Source: Erythrobacter sp. NAP1
GTDB lineage: Bacteria; Pseudomonadota; Alphaproteobacteria; Sphingomonadales; Sphingomonadaceae
DNA length: 64,000 bases
Reading direction: 5' to 3'
Assembly (NCBI RefSeq): GCF_000152865.1
Contig: NZ_CH672390.1
Location: 992,001 to 1,056,000 of the forward strand
The notes under the pieces are model-generated. The model was not told the DNA's origin and ran no database searches. It saw nothing but the letters and a program-made list of their open reading frames with translations. The position numbers were made by a program, and so were the translations under genes. This document shows, piece by piece, positions 30,308 to 39,277 of the stretch (position 1 is its first letter; each line of letters opens with the position of its first letter).

Positions 30308-30940
30308 TTAGCTGCGAGGGGCGAGGAATCTCTCCAGCCGTTTCTGCTTTTTCTCTGGAGCTTTCGGCCTGATTGAGCGCGCCATGCGTTCAATCTTCGT
30401 TTGCCACTTGCCCAGACCTTTTTCCGCGCCGCCATCCTTGATTGGGCCGCAGGCTAGAATGCGCACGGGCTTGAATCCGACAAAGCCGAGCACCTGCCTC
30501 TTCCAGCGCTTGATCAGGGCATTGCCGTAAAGCAGACGGAGAAAGACAGGAGGGGTATCCATGGTGGCGATCACATCGGCCGACCGACCTCCCATCAGCT
30601 CGTCCCACAGAGCGCTCTTTTCACGATAAGCAAACATGAAGCCGGGCAGGAAAAGTCGGTCGAGCAGCCCTTTCAGCTGTGCCGGTTCGGCACCCCACCA
30701 CATTGGAAATGCAACGACCAGATGATCGCAATCGTCGATCCGCTCAGCGAGCATGCGGAGATCCGGTTCCCATTCGGTCCGCTTGGCATAGCCATGACTG
30801 AGGTTGGGATTGAAATTCAGATCGCGCATCGCGATCCTCTCGACGCAGCAGTCTTCAGGCAGCGCAGTCCGATACAGGTCAAGAAGGTGCGATGCGAAAC
30901 GGCCCTCGTCCGGGTGTCCATCAACCAGCAAAACATTCAT
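30308..30940 (-). CDS. Flavodoxin-like NAD(P)H oxidoreductase
   Basis: The 210-residue product starts MNVLLVDGHPDEGRFASHLL, the FMN-phosphate loop of the KefF/MdaB/NQO-type flavodoxin fold, followed by HLVVAFPMWWGAEPAQLKGLLDRLFLPGFMF, the family's most conserved segment. Such enzymes reduce quinones or azo compounds by two electrons. The C-terminus is basic (KAPEKKQKRLERFL). It converges on the chorismate mutase gene and shares a short gap with the terminator of rpsD. Confidence 0.85.
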   Translation of the reverse strand: MNVLLVDGHPDEGRFASHLLDLYRTALPEDCCVERIAMRDLNFNPNLSHGYAKRTEWEPDLRMLAERIDDCDHLVVAFPMWWGAEPAQLKGLLDRLFLPGFMFAYREKSALWDELMGGRSADVIATMDTPPVFLRLLYGNALIKRWKRQVLGFVGFKPVRILACGPIKDGGAEKGLGKWQTKIERMARSIRPKAPEKKQKRLERFLAPRS

Positions 30941-30998
30941 GAAATCGCGATCTCCCCCTGATGCCCGAGCCATCCTGTCCCTCGACTGCGCAAAAGAA

Positions 30999-31027
30999 AA
31001 GGGCGGCCCAACCGGACCGCCCTTTTT
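30999..31027. terminator. Bidirectional terminator downstream of rpsD
   Basis: GGGCGGCCC (31001-31009) pairs with GGACCGCCC (31014-31022) with one mismatch around AACC. TTTTT follows on the plus strand and TTTTCTTTT on the minus strand. On the minus strand it stands directly after rpsD. Confidence 0.85.
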
Positions 31028-31050
31028 CGTTGTGTATGAACCAGCGGTTC

Positions 31051-31665
31051 TTAGCGCGAGTAGAACTCGACCACGAGGTTCGGTTCCATGGTGACCGGGT
31101 AGGGCACTTCGTCGAGCTTGGGCACGCGCGTGAACTGAACCTTGTCGTTGCCGTCGGGAGCGACATAGTCGGGGATTTCACGCTCAGGCAGGCTCTGGGC
31201 TTCGATGACGAGAGCCATTTCCTTAGCCTTGTTGCCAAGGCTGATGACGTCGCCCACGTCGCAGCGACGCGATGCGATATTGCACTTCACGCCGTTGACG
31301 TAGATGTGGCCGTGCGAAACGATCTGACGCGCGGCGAAGATCGTCGGAGCGAACTTGGCGCGGTACACGATCATGTCGAGGCGACGCTCAAGCAGGCCGA
31401 TCAGGTTTTGACCGGTGTCACCCTTCATGCGGGTGGCGTCCTTGTAGGTCGAGCGGAACTGCTTCTCGGTAACGTCGCCATAATAGCCCTTGAGCTTCTG
31501 CTTGGCGCGAAGCTGCAGACCGAAGTCGCTCATCTTGCTCTTGCGACGCTGACCGTGCTGGCCCGGGCCGTAGGAACGCTTGTTGACCGGGCTGTTGGGG
31601 CGACCCCAGATGTTTTCACCCATCCGGCGGTCGAGTTTGTACTTGGCGCTCTTGCGCTTCGACAT
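31051..31665 (-). CDS. rpsD: 30S ribosomal protein S4
   Basis: S4 binds 16S rRNA early in assembly of the small subunit. ATG 31665, after AAGGA, gives 204 residues beginning [20 protein letters not shown]. The S4 RNA-binding domain is clear in [16 protein letters not shown] and [21 protein letters not shown]. The C-terminus ([18 protein letters not shown]) is canonical. A small hairpin (31689-31707) lies in the 5' leader, a possible site for the autogenous control known for S4 elsewhere. Confidence 0.98.
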   Translation of the reverse strand: MSKRKSAKYKLDRRMGENIWGRPNSPVNKRSYGPGQHGQRRKSKMSDFGLQLRAKQKLKGYYGDVTEKQFRSTYKDATRMKGDTGQNLIGLLERRLDMIVYRAKFAPTIFAARQIVSHGHIYVNGVKCNIASRRCDVGDVISLGNKAKEMALVIEAQSLPEREIPDYVAPDGNDKVQFTRVPKLDEVPYPVTMEPNLVVEFYSR

Positions 31666-31852
31666 AAGTCTTTCCTTCAATCTAGCTGGACCAGCCTTGT
31701 GCTGGCCATTCAACCCGGCATCGCTCCGTCGATTATGAAGTTCGACGCGGCCACCGCTTCACCGGGGTGCGGGGCCAAAATGCGAAGGCGCGCCAATAGC
31801 ATTATCGGCGCGCCAGTCAAGCTATTGTGGAGCAGCAAAGTGCCGCCCGCGA

Positions 31853-32164
31853 TCAGTTGCCGGAATTGAACCGGCGCCATTCGGCCTTGGTCATGCAAAC
31901 GCGGGTCGGACGACGGCTTGCGGCGTCGAGACGGACTCGGCGGCAGATGCGCTCGGCCTCTTCCGGTTCTTCATCGACCTGCGGTGCTTCGGGCGCAGCC
32001 GCTTCGGCCTGCGTTGCCTGAGCAGGTTCTTCGGCGGGATCGCTCTCTTGTTGCTCGACCTGCGTTTCGGTCACTGAGGGCGCGGTTTCCTGCGCCGGTT
32101 CATCGGCAGAAGCGGACACAGCAAAAACGAGGGCTGCCGCGGCGAGCGGGAGGGTGAGCTTCAT
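31853..32164 (-). CDS. Small exported protein with a conserved Cys/Arg tail
   Basis: The 103-residue protein has a signal peptide ([20 protein letters not shown]), a Glu/Ala/Gln-rich low-complexity middle (22-70), and a compact tail, ERICRRVRLDAASRRPTRVC then MTKAEWRR, with two cysteines 16 residues apart. Similar tails recur in small sphingomonad periplasmic proteins of unknown function. The cysteines may form a disulfide. Two GGCGCGCC copies (31787-31794 and 31807-31814) just downstream could form a hairpin, but no T-run follows. Confidence 0.7.
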   Translation of the reverse strand: MKLTLPLAAAALVFAVSASADEPAQETAPSVTETQVEQQESDPAEEPAQATQAEAAAPEAPQVDEEPEEAERICRRVRLDAASRRPTRVCMTKAEWRRFNSGN

Positions 32165-32266
32165 CAAAATTCTCGCTGAAGTTTTAGAGGGTTCGCAGTG
32201 GCTAACGGTGCGTCGCTTGCTTGTCCACTGTCAATCGCCGCTCTGCGCTGCAGTGTTAGCGTTCAC

Positions 32267-33016
32267 TTACTCAGGATCGCGAGGAGGGCGCTCAAGTGTG
32301 CTCAGAATCCCGCGCAGGGTGCGAACCTCGAGATGATTCCATCCCGGCTTCGTCAGCACGCTGCGCAAGGTACGCGCAGTCGCCTCGCGGCGGCTCTCAG
32401 GGAGGAAGTAACCTCGGGGATCGAGCAGCTTCTCGAAGTGCCCGATAAGGCCCTCAAGGTCGTCCTGAGGAGCGGGAGGAAGAGCTTCGTCTTCGGCGGT
32501 TGGCTGTACCAGGTCGCTCGACGCATCTTCAGCTTCTCGACCAATCCGCGACCATTCATATGCGCACAAAATCACTGCCTGAGCGAGGTTGAGTGAGCCG
32601 AACTCGGGATTGATCGGAACTGTCAGGATATGCCGGGCAAGTGCCACATCTTCGGTCTCGAGGCCCGATGCCTCGCGCCCGAAGAGGATGGCGTGGCGTC
32701 CAGGCTCGGCATGGATCAGCCGTGCCGCACCATCGGGACCAACTACTGGTTTGGTCACGCCGCGTTTACGGACCGTGGTGGCATAGACATGCTCACAATC
32801 AGCGACGGCCTCAGCAGTGCTCGAAAAGACCTTCGCTTCGTCTAGCACGATGTCCGCACCTGCGGCGGCAGGCCCGGCTGAAGGATTGGGCCACCCGTCG
32901 CGCGGGTTCACGATGCGCATTTCGGTCAGGCCGAAATTGAGCATTGCGCGCGCTGCCTTGCCGATGTTCTCGCCAAGTTGCGGGCGTACGAGGACGATAA
33001 CGGGCTTGTTCGCCAT
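32267..33016 (-). CDS. trmJ: tRNA (cytidine/uridine-2'-O-)-methyltransferase TrmJ-like
   Basis: The 249-residue SPOUT protein begins KPVIVLVRPQLGENIGKAAR (motif 1). It has ILFGREASGLETEDVALA (motif 2) and VPINPEFGSLNLAQAVILCAYE (motif 3), the knotted S-adenosylmethionine site. The TrmJ/LasT branch methylates the 2'-O of residue 32 in tRNA. The long C-terminal extension with HFEKLLDPRGYFLPESRR fits TrmJ. It lies two bases downstream of nrdR and is likely cotranscribed with nrdR and glyA. Confidence 0.88.
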   Translation of the reverse strand: MANKPVIVLVRPQLGENIGKAARAMLNFGLTEMRIVNPRDGWPNPSAGPAAAGADIVLDEAKVFSSTAEAVADCEHVYATTVRKRGVTKPVVGPDGAARLIHAEPGRHAILFGREASGLETEDVALARHILTVPINPEFGSLNLAQAVILCAYEWSRIGREAEDASSDLVQPTAEDEALPPAPQDDLEGLIGHFEKLLDPRGYFLPESRREATARTLRSVLTKPGWNHLEVRTLRGILSTLERPPRDPE

Positions 33017-33018
33017 AA

Positions 33019-33492
33019 TCAGTCCTTCGCGGCCTCTTGCACCGTGCTCGCAAATTCCTCGAAATCGCGGGCCTCGGAGAAGTCCCGGTAGACGCTGGCG
33101 AAGCGGATGTAGGCTACCGAGTCGATCTGTTTCAGGCCCTCCATCACCATTTCGCCGATGCGAGCGGAAGGCACTTCGGGCTCGCCAGCGGTCTCCACCT
33201 GGCGCTGGATTCCCGAAACGAGCTGGTCGATGCGCTCCTGCGAGACATCGCGCTTGCGGCAGGCAAGAGCGACCGAACGCTCGAGTTTTGAGCGGTCAAA
33301 TGCCTCGCGCCGCTCCTCGCCCTTTTCGCCCGATTTGACGATCGTGACCTCGCGCAACTGGACGCGTTCAAACGTAGTGAAGCGTGCGCCGCACGACGAA
33401 CACTGGCGACGCCGCCTGATCGAGGTGTTGTCCTCTGTCGGGCGGCTGTCTTTCACTTGGGTGTCTTCGTGAGCGCAAAAGGGGCAGCGCAT
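33019..33492 (-). CDS. nrdR: Transcriptional repressor NrdR
   Basis: NrdR represses ribonucleotide reductase genes in response to (d)ATP. The 157-residue protein has a zinc ribbon with C3-x2-C6 and C31-x2-C34 ([13 protein letters not shown] and [13 protein letters not shown]), the RRRR run between them, and an ATP-cone domain ([32 protein letters not shown]). It follows glyA with one small membrane-protein gene between, the usual neighbourhood in alphaproteobacteria. Confidence 0.97.
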   Translation of the reverse strand: MRCPFCAHEDTQVKDSRPTEDNTSIRRRRQCSSCGARFTTFERVQLREVTIVKSGEKGEERREAFDRSKLERSVALACRKRDVSQERIDQLVSGIQRQVETAGEPEVPSARIGEMVMEGLKQIDSVAYIRFASVYRDFSEARDFEEFASTVQEAAKD

Positions 33493-33495
33493 GAG

Positions 33496-33726
33496 TTACT
33501 CTTGTTCTTCGATTTTTGCGTAAACGGCGATGACGAAACCCAGAAAAGCGCCGAGCATGATCCAGAGCCAGCCATCGAAAATCAGCCAACCGAAGACACC
33601 GCCGATTGCAGCGCCGCCAAGTGCATATGGAACGGTCGGATGATCCCAGCCGACCTTTTCCATGTCCTCGATCTCGGCCTTGAACCTTTCGTCGAGGTCT
33701 TGCTTTTCGGGCTCGTCGCTCACCAA
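33496..33726 (-). CDS. Small membrane protein (76 aa)
   Basis: A charged N-terminus (EPEKQDLDERFKAEIEDMEK) is followed by two hydrophobic helices linked by a glycine-rich turn (ALGGAAIGGVFGWLIFDGWL, then WIMLGAFLGFVIAVYAKI). It lies between glyA (15 bases) and nrdR (3 bases), so it is translated from the same messenger. No named family was recognised. AtpZ-like two-helix proteins look similar in outline but lack clear motif agreement. Confidence 0.7.
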   Translation of the reverse strand: MVSDEPEKQDLDERFKAEIEDMEKVGWDHPTVPYALGGAAIGGVFGWLIFDGWLWIMLGAFLGFVIAVYAKIEEQE

Positions 33727-33741
33727 GTAGGCCGGTTCGAG

Positions 33742-35052
33742 TTACTGGCCCGGATAAACCGGGAAATCGGCGCAGAGCTTCGCGACTTCGCCGCGGACCT
33801 GCTCCTCGATCTGCGCATCGCCTTCAGGGCCGTTCTTCGAAAGACCATCGACGACGCGCGCGATCAATTCGCCCACCTTGCGGAATTCGACCGGCCCGAA
33901 ACCGCGAGTGGTGCCAGCAGGCGTACCCAGACGGATGCCACTTGTGACGAATGGCGAGCGGGTGTCGAAGGGGATGCCGTTCTTGTTGCAGGTTAGCCAT
34001 GCGCGGTCGAGACCTGCCTCGGCTGCCCTGCCGGTCACGTCCTTGGCCGTCAGATCGACCAGCATCGAGTGGTTGTCGGTCCCGCCCGAGACGATGCGAA
34101 GGCCGTTTTCTTCGAGGCTCGCCGCCAGCGCGCGGGCGTTCTCGACGATGCGGTGAGCATAGGTCTTAAACTCAGGCTGGAGAGCTTCGCGAAAGGCCAC
34201 TGCTTTGGCAGCGATGACATGCATCAGCGGACCGCCCTGCAAGCCGGGGAAGACCGCCATGTTGAGCGGCTTGGTGAACTTCTCGTCATTCCACAGGATG
34301 ATGCCTGAACGCGGGCCGCGCAGGCTCTTGTGCGTAGTCGAGGTGACGATGTCGCAATGCGGGAAGGGCGAGGGGTGGGCGCCGCCGGCGACGAGGCCCG
34401 AAATGTGGCTCATGTCGCACAGCAGGACCGCGCCCACTTCGTCGGCGATCTCGCGGAAGGCCGCAAAGTCCCAGACGCGCGAATAGGCGGTGCCGCCGCA
34501 GATGATGAGCTTTGGCTTGTGCTCGCGCGCGGTTGCGGCGACCGCGTCCATGTCGATCAATTCGTCGCCTTCAGTCACTCCATAGCTGACTGGATTGAAC
34601 CATTTGCCGCTCATATTAACGGGCGAACCATGGGTAAGGTGACCACCGGAATTGAGGTCGAGCCCCATGAACGTGTCGCCGGGCTGCAGAAGGCCGAGGA
34701 ACACTGCCTGGTTCATCTGGCTGCCGCTGTTGGGCTGCACGTTGGCGAAATTGCATCCGAACAGTTGCTTCGCACGCTCGATCGCGAGCGTTTCGACCAC
34801 ATCCGCATAGTCGCAGCCGCCATAATAGCGCTTGCCCGGATAGCCTTCCGCATACTTGTTGGTGAAGACGCTGCCGGTTGCTTCAAGCACCGCTTTTGAC
34901 GCGATGTTCTCGCTCGCGATCAGCTCGATCTTGTCCTGCTGGCGCTTTAGCTCCTTGTCGATTGCATCCGCGATCTCCGGATCGGAAGTCGCAAGATTGT
35001 CGTGCCAAAAACCGTGCATCGGGTCGGTGGTGTGATTGGGCTGCGTGCTCAT
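33742..35052 (-). CDS. glyA: Serine hydroxymethyltransferase
   Basis: GlyA interconverts serine and glycine and loads tetrahydrofolate with one-carbon units. The 436-residue PLP enzyme has [27 protein letters not shown], the PLP lysine in [16 protein letters not shown], and [12 protein letters not shown] 35052 overlaps the rpiB stop as ATGA, so rpiB and glyA are coupled. It leads the nrdR-trmJ group downstream. Confidence 0.98.
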   Translation of the reverse strand: MSTQPNHTTDPMHGFWHDNLATSDPEIADAIDKELKRQQDKIELIASENIASKAVLEATGSVFTNKYAEGYPGKRYYGGCDYADVVETLAIERAKQLFGCNFANVQPNSGSQMNQAVFLGLLQPGDTFMGLDLNSGGHLTHGSPVNMSGKWFNPVSYGVTEGDELIDMDAVAATAREHKPKLIICGGTAYSRVWDFAAFREIADEVGAVLLCDMSHISGLVAGGAHPSPFPHCDIVTSTTHKSLRGPRSGIILWNDEKFTKPLNMAVFPGLQGGPLMHVIAAKAVAFREALQPEFKTYAHRIVENARALAASLEENGLRIVSGGTDNHSMLVDLTAKDVTGRAAEAGLDRAWLTCNKNGIPFDTRSPFVTSGIRLGTPAGTTRGFGPVEFRKVGELIARVVDGLSKNGPEGDAQIEEQVRGEVAKLCADFPVYPGQ

Positions 35053-35528
35053 TGATGTGTCTCGATGTGATCGGGAGAGGTCGGCGGATTACCAAGCTTG
35101 GCAACGCGGCGTTGGTGACGCCCGGCGGGATCGCCTTCGTCGGCAAATTCGGTGTTGAGAAATGTAGCTACGCAAGACTTCGCCATTTCGATGCCGATGA
35201 GCCGCGCGCCAAGGGCGATGCAGTTCGCATTGTTATGTTCGCGCGCAAGAGCGGCCGACAGCGGCTCAGACACCAAAGCGCAGCGAAGCGCCGGGTGACG
35301 ATTGACGCTGATCGAGATGCCAATCCCCGATCCGCACAGAGCGATACCGAACTGAGCGGTCCCGTCTGCGACCACTTCGGCTAGTTTGTAGCCGTAATCG
35401 GGATAGTCGACGCTCTCGCCCTCTTCGGGGCCAAGATCGGCGACTTCGTGGCCTTCGTCCATCAACCATTCGGCCAGGCTTGCCTTGAGGTCGGTGGCGG
35501 CGTGATCTGATGCAATGGCTATACGCAT
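35049..35528 (-). CDS. rpiB: Ribose-5-phosphate isomerase B
   Basis: RpiB interconverts ribose 5-phosphate and ribulose 5-phosphate. The 159-residue protein from ATG 35528 shows [31 protein letters not shown], the catalytic segment [17 protein letters not shown], and [17 protein letters not shown]. It is the first gene of the rpiB-glyA pair, a common arrangement in alphaproteobacteria. Confidence 0.96.
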   Translation of the reverse strand: MRIAIASDHAATDLKASLAEWLMDEGHEVADLGPEEGESVDYPDYGYKLAEVVADGTAQFGIALCGSGIGISISVNRHPALRCALVSEPLSAALAREHNNANCIALGARLIGIEMAKSCVATFLNTEFADEGDPAGRHQRRVAKLGNPPTSPDHIETHQ

Positions 35529-35656
35529 GGCCGCTACATAAACGCGGCAGCCGCGCGACTCCACCCCGTGCGGGACGCTTTTCGACGTATCAGGAAGCGG
35601 AAATGCAGATTTGGAGCCCCTGATGGGCAAATCGCTCACTTGTGCCGGAGGAATTT

Positions 35657-36352
35657 GTGAGTCATTTCCTTAGCATGCGGTCAATACTACCCATCGGACT
35701 TTGCCTCGTGCTCGCCATGCCTGCGTGGGAAAAGCTGGACGCTGAGCCGGGTGTCGAAGCCGAGCGGGTGTCACGCGCGTCCGCGCTTGATGATGGATTT
35801 GGCGCGGTTGTAATCTCAATCCGCAGCGAGATTTACCTCGATGAGCCGCTGGACGTCTTTTTCCTGCGAGAGGGCGGGGATGTAGCCAACGACGCCGATG
35901 TCGTGCGTTTCGAGCGCAAGCAGGGGCTGATCGCCTTCGGCAACGATACGCTCAAGTATAAAGTCCACGCCTATCAGCTGCGACCAGGCACATATCGCCT
36001 TGTCGGACACGGTATGGAGTGCCCAAAGGTGCCGGCCGAGGACGAGCGCTGCCTGATAGATGCGCCCGGTCTGTTTGGACGCGAAGAGATATCACGTCCC
36101 AGTCGCGGTTACGGCGTGATAGCGCCGACATTCGAGGTTCGGGCGGGCGCGGTTACCTATGCTGGCGATTTCGCGCTCACTTCGCGCAACACGATCGAAT
36201 GGTCCGAAGTCCCGAGCGAAGAGTTACGCCAGACAGAGCGTCGTCTCGCGCGTCTTGCGCGTGCTCCTGAGCCGGTCATTCCCGACGAGTTCAAGCTAAA
36301 ATACGGGCTATTTCCACGAAGCTACGAGGATGATTTGAACCGGCGCTATTGA
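35657..36352 (+). CDS. Hypothetical exported protein (231 aa)
   Basis: GTG 35657 is preferred since GGAGG lies 5 bases upstream. The N-terminus (SMRSILPIGLCLVLAMPAWE) looks like a signal peptide. The rest is beta-rich and mixed (VVISIRSEIYLDEPLDVFFL, YQLRPGTYRLVGHG), with cysteines in GMECPK and DERCLID, then a helical charged C-terminus. No family was recognised. It stands alone between divergent rpiB and the convergent ParA gene. Confidence 0.65.
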   Translation: MSHFLSMRSILPIGLCLVLAMPAWEKLDAEPGVEAERVSRASALDDGFGAVVISIRSEIYLDEPLDVFFLREGGDVANDADVVRFERKQGLIAFGNDTLKYKVHAYQLRPGTYRLVGHGMECPKVPAEDERCLIDAPGLFGREEISRPSRGYGVIAPTFEVRAGAVTYAGDFALTSRNTIEWSEVPSEELRQTERRLARLARAPEPVIPDEFKLKYGLFPRSYEDDLNRRY

Positions 36353-36362
36353 AGCGGTCCAA

Positions 36363-37004
36363 TCACTTCTTCTTCTTGGCTTTCTTGACTGTCTTGTTCA
36401 GCCACTTCCACAAAGCCTCGATCTCCTTTGCTGCCTTGCCTTCAGGGTCAATCTCTGCCGCAGTTTCGCCTTTGGCCGACGAGCGGTGAAACGCGGCGCG
36501 GTCGCCCAATTGGACCGGGCAGATGTCGAGCTTCATTGCTTTCGCGGTGCCTTTGGCTTCCTCCGCCAAGACTGTCGCCCCTGAAGGGACCGCGTTGAGC
36601 ACCACGTAGGCGGGCGTCTTTGCAAAGTTGACCAGATCAGCAATGGGCTCGAGCGCTGCTAGATCAAAGGCGCGAGGCTTGGTCGGTACGAGCACGATGT
36701 CGGCCGCCTTGATCGCTTCGCGTGCGGCAGCATCGGCATGGGGAGGGGTGTCGATGACGATGAAGTCGACGCCGTTTTTCTTGGCGCTCTCGATTGTTCG
36801 ATTAAGGCGGGCTGGGGGCGCGGTCACCACCACGGGCAGAAAGTCGCCGCGCCAATCGCTCCAGGTCGCGGCGGTCGCCTGGGGATCGGTGTCGATCACG
36901 CAACTTTCATGTTTCGCAACCGCTGCGCGCGTCGCAAGATGGACTGCGAGCGTGGTCTTACCCGACCCGCCTTTCTGGCTGGCGATTGCGATAATTGTCG
37001 TCAT
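36363..37004 (-). CDS. Orphan ParA-family ATPase
   Basis: The 213-residue protein has the deviant Walker A KGGSGKTT of the ParA/MinD group, DTDPQATAATWSDWRG, and Walker B-like VDFIVIDTPPHADAAARE. It resembles short plasmid-type or cargo-positioning ParA proteins. It ends in a Lys-rich tail (KKAKKKK) that could touch DNA. No ParB, centromere repeat or cargo gene is adjacent, so it is an orphan. The function could be placement of a protein cluster or cell-cycle control, both unproven. Confidence 0.85.
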   Translation of the reverse strand: MTTIIAIASQKGGSGKTTLAVHLATRAAVAKHESCVIDTDPQATAATWSDWRGDFLPVVVTAPPARLNRTIESAKKNGVDFIVIDTPPHADAAAREAIKAADIVLVPTKPRAFDLAALEPIADLVNFAKTPAYVVLNAVPSGATVLAEEAKGTAKAMKLDICPVQLGDRAAFHRSSAKGETAAEIDPEGKAAKEIEALWKWLNKTVKKAKKKK

Positions 37005-37137
37005 GAGCGAACCCCGAATTGCTGCGCTGCACAATAATTAGAGCAAACGGGTGAGCTTGGCGAGTGCCAGTTTCCCACAAAGCTAGGGAAAAACGCGGCT
37101 ACGGTGCGGATGGAGGCGCGCCCTCCTAGCCAAAACG

Positions 37138-37176
37138 AAAGCTGCCTCGAAACTCAAAGTCGCGAGGCAGCTTTTT
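37138..37176. terminator. Terminator of rpoD (bidirectional form)
   Basis: AAAGCTGCCTCG (37138-37149) pairs with CGAGGCAGCTTT (37163-37174). Reading minus, TTTCGTTTTGG follows the stem just after the rpoD stop; reading plus, TTTTT follows. Confidence 0.9.
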
Positions 37177-37180
37177 GTTC

Positions 37181-39205
37181 TTACTGGTCGAGGAAGGAGC
37201 GCATCTTGCGGCTGCGGCTCGGGTGCTTGAGCTTGCGCAGCGCCTTCGCCTCGATCTGACGGATTCGTTCGCGCGTCACCGAGAACTGTTGGCCGACCTC
37301 TTCGAGAGTGTGGTCGGTGTTCATGCCGATGCCGAAACGCATGCGCAGCACACGCTCTTCGCGCGGGGTCAGCGAGGCGAGGACGCGAGTGACGGTCTCC
37401 TTGAGGTTTGCCTGAATCGCGGCATCGACCGGGATGACGGCGTTTTTGTCCTCGATGAAATCGCCCAGATGCGAATCTTCCTCGTCGCCAATCGGCGTTT
37501 CGAGACTGATCGGTTCCTTGGCGATCTTCATCACCTTGCGAACCTTTTCGAGTGGCATTGAGAGGCGCGCTGCCATTTCTTCCGGCGTGGGCTCGCGGCC
37601 TTCCTCGTGGAGGAACTGGCGCGAAGTGCGGACCAGCTTGTTGATCGTCTCGATCATGTGGACCGGGATGCGGATAGTGCGCGCCTGGTCGGCAATCGAA
37701 CGGGTGATCGCCTGACGGATCCACCATGTCGCGTAAGTGCTGAACTTGTAGCCGCGACGGTACTCGAATTTGTCGACGGCCTTCATCAGGCCGATGTTGC
37801 CTTCCTGAATAAGATCAAGGAATTGCAGCCCGCGATTGGTGTATTTCTTGGCGATGGAAATCACGAGACGCAGGTTCGCCTCGACCATTTCTTTCTTCGC
37901 AATACGTGCTTCGCGCTCGCCTTTCTGCACCATGTTCACGATGCGGCGGAACTCGGGAAGCGCCATGCCGGTCTGCGCGGCAATGTCGGTGATCTCGGTC
38001 CGGATGCGTTCGATCGCGGCCTCTTCCTTCTCGGCGAAGGCGGCCCACTTCTTGTCCTTCTTGGCGTTGGCAGCAATCCAGCTATCGTCGAGCTCGTTGC
38101 CTACATAGGACTTGAGGAAGTCGATGCGCTTGATCTTGTGACGTTCGGCAAGACGCAGCATCTGGCCGCCAAGAGCGGTCAGGCGACGATTGAAGGCGTA
38201 GAGGTTGTCGACCAGGAATTCGATCTTGGTCGCGTGGAACTGGACGCTTTCAACTTCGGCGGTCAGCTCTTCCGAGAGCTTTTCGTACTTGTTTTCCTTC
38301 GCCTTCGGGAATTCATTACCCGCTGCAAGAGTTTCGACGCGCTCCGCCTGAAGTTTCTCGAAGGTCTTGAACAGCTTGGTGATGCGGGCGAAACGCTCGA
38401 TCGCGTCGGGCTTTAAGGCCGCTTCCATCTGGGCAAGGCTGAGGGTGTTGTCTTCCTCTTCCTCGTCATCCTTCTTGGATGCGCCTTCTTCGCCGTCTTC
38501 ACCGTCTTCGCTCTCGTCAGAATCGTCCTCGTCATCGTCGCGAATGGTCGGGCCGGCGGTTTCTTCTGAGATCTCACCGTCGTCGTCTTCGTTCTCCTCC
38601 TCCATCTTGTCAGGGGGCGGTTCCTTCGAAAGCATAGCGTCGAGATCGAGGATCTCGCGCAGCTGCATGTCTTCGGAATTCAGAGCTTCGGACCACTGGA
38701 TGATCGCGTGGAAGGTGATCGGGCTCTCGCACAGGCCCATGATCATCATGTCGCGGCCAGCTTCGATACGCTTGGCGATAGCGATTTCGCCTTCGCGGCT
38801 GAGCAGCTCGACCGCGCCCATTTCGCGTAGATACATGCGAACCGGGTCATCCGTGCGCTCACCGGTGCCGGTTTTCTTCGCGGCGGGCTTGGCAGCAGCC
38901 TTGGTGTCTTTCTTCTTCTCGGCCTCGCCTTCGACCGACATTTCCTCGACTTCGGCTTCCTGTTCAGCCTCGGCCTCGGCTTCTTCGTCGTTTTCGACGA
39001 TCTGGACGCCCATTTCGGAAAGCGCGGTCTGGATGTCTTCGATCTGGTCGGGGCTCATTTCGCCCGACGGCAAGGCCGCGTTGAGCTCATCATACGTGAT
39101 GTAGCCCTTCTTCTTGGCCTTGGTCATCAGCTTCTTCACTGAAGCTTCATTGAGATCGATAAGCGGTGCGTCGTCTTTGTCGGCGGCTTTAGCAGTCGAG
39201 GCCAT
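37181..39205 (-). CDS. rpoD: RNA polymerase primary sigma factor
   Basis: This 674-residue sigma-70 has region 1.1 ([19 protein letters not shown]), a very acidic non-conserved insert (about 160-240, with Asp/Glu runs), and region 1.2 ([20 protein letters not shown]). Region 2 is [20 protein letters not shown] and [15 protein letters not shown], and region 4 is [20 protein letters not shown], which binds the -35 element. It lies 72 bases downstream of dnaG, the classical macromolecular-synthesis pairing. Confidence 0.98.
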   Translation of the reverse strand: MASTAKAADKDDAPLIDLNEASVKKLMTKAKKKGYITYDELNAALPSGEMSPDQIEDIQTALSEMGVQIVENDEEAEAEAEQEAEVEEMSVEGEAEKKKDTKAAAKPAAKKTGTGERTDDPVRMYLREMGAVELLSREGEIAIAKRIEAGRDMMIMGLCESPITFHAIIQWSEALNSEDMQLREILDLDAMLSKEPPPDKMEEENEDDDGEISEETAGPTIRDDDEDDSDESEDGEDGEEGASKKDDEEEEDNTLSLAQMEAALKPDAIERFARITKLFKTFEKLQAERVETLAAGNEFPKAKENKYEKLSEELTAEVESVQFHATKIEFLVDNLYAFNRRLTALGGQMLRLAERHKIKRIDFLKSYVGNELDDSWIAANAKKDKKWAAFAEKEEAAIERIRTEITDIAAQTGMALPEFRRIVNMVQKGEREARIAKKEMVEANLRLVISIAKKYTNRGLQFLDLIQEGNIGLMKAVDKFEYRRGYKFSTYATWWIRQAITRSIADQARTIRIPVHMIETINKLVRTSRQFLHEEGREPTPEEMAARLSMPLEKVRKVMKIAKEPISLETPIGDEEDSHLGDFIEDKNAVIPVDAAIQANLKETVTRVLASLTPREERVLRMRFGIGMNTDHTLEEVGQQFSVTRERIRQIEAKALRKLKHPSRSRKMRSFLDQ

Positions 39206-39277
39206 ACAAATCTGTCAATCCATTGTCCGGCAACCTCATGTCAGCGAGGCCGCGCGATGTTTAATCCCACACCAGCG

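Noticed and set aside
31787..31814. Two GGCGCGCC copies as terminator or integration site
   Set aside because: They can pair, but no T-run, flanking repeat or integrase supports either idea.
37607..38416. Plus-strand frame opposite rpoD
   Set aside because: Antisense to a clear sigma-70 gene; no supporting motif.
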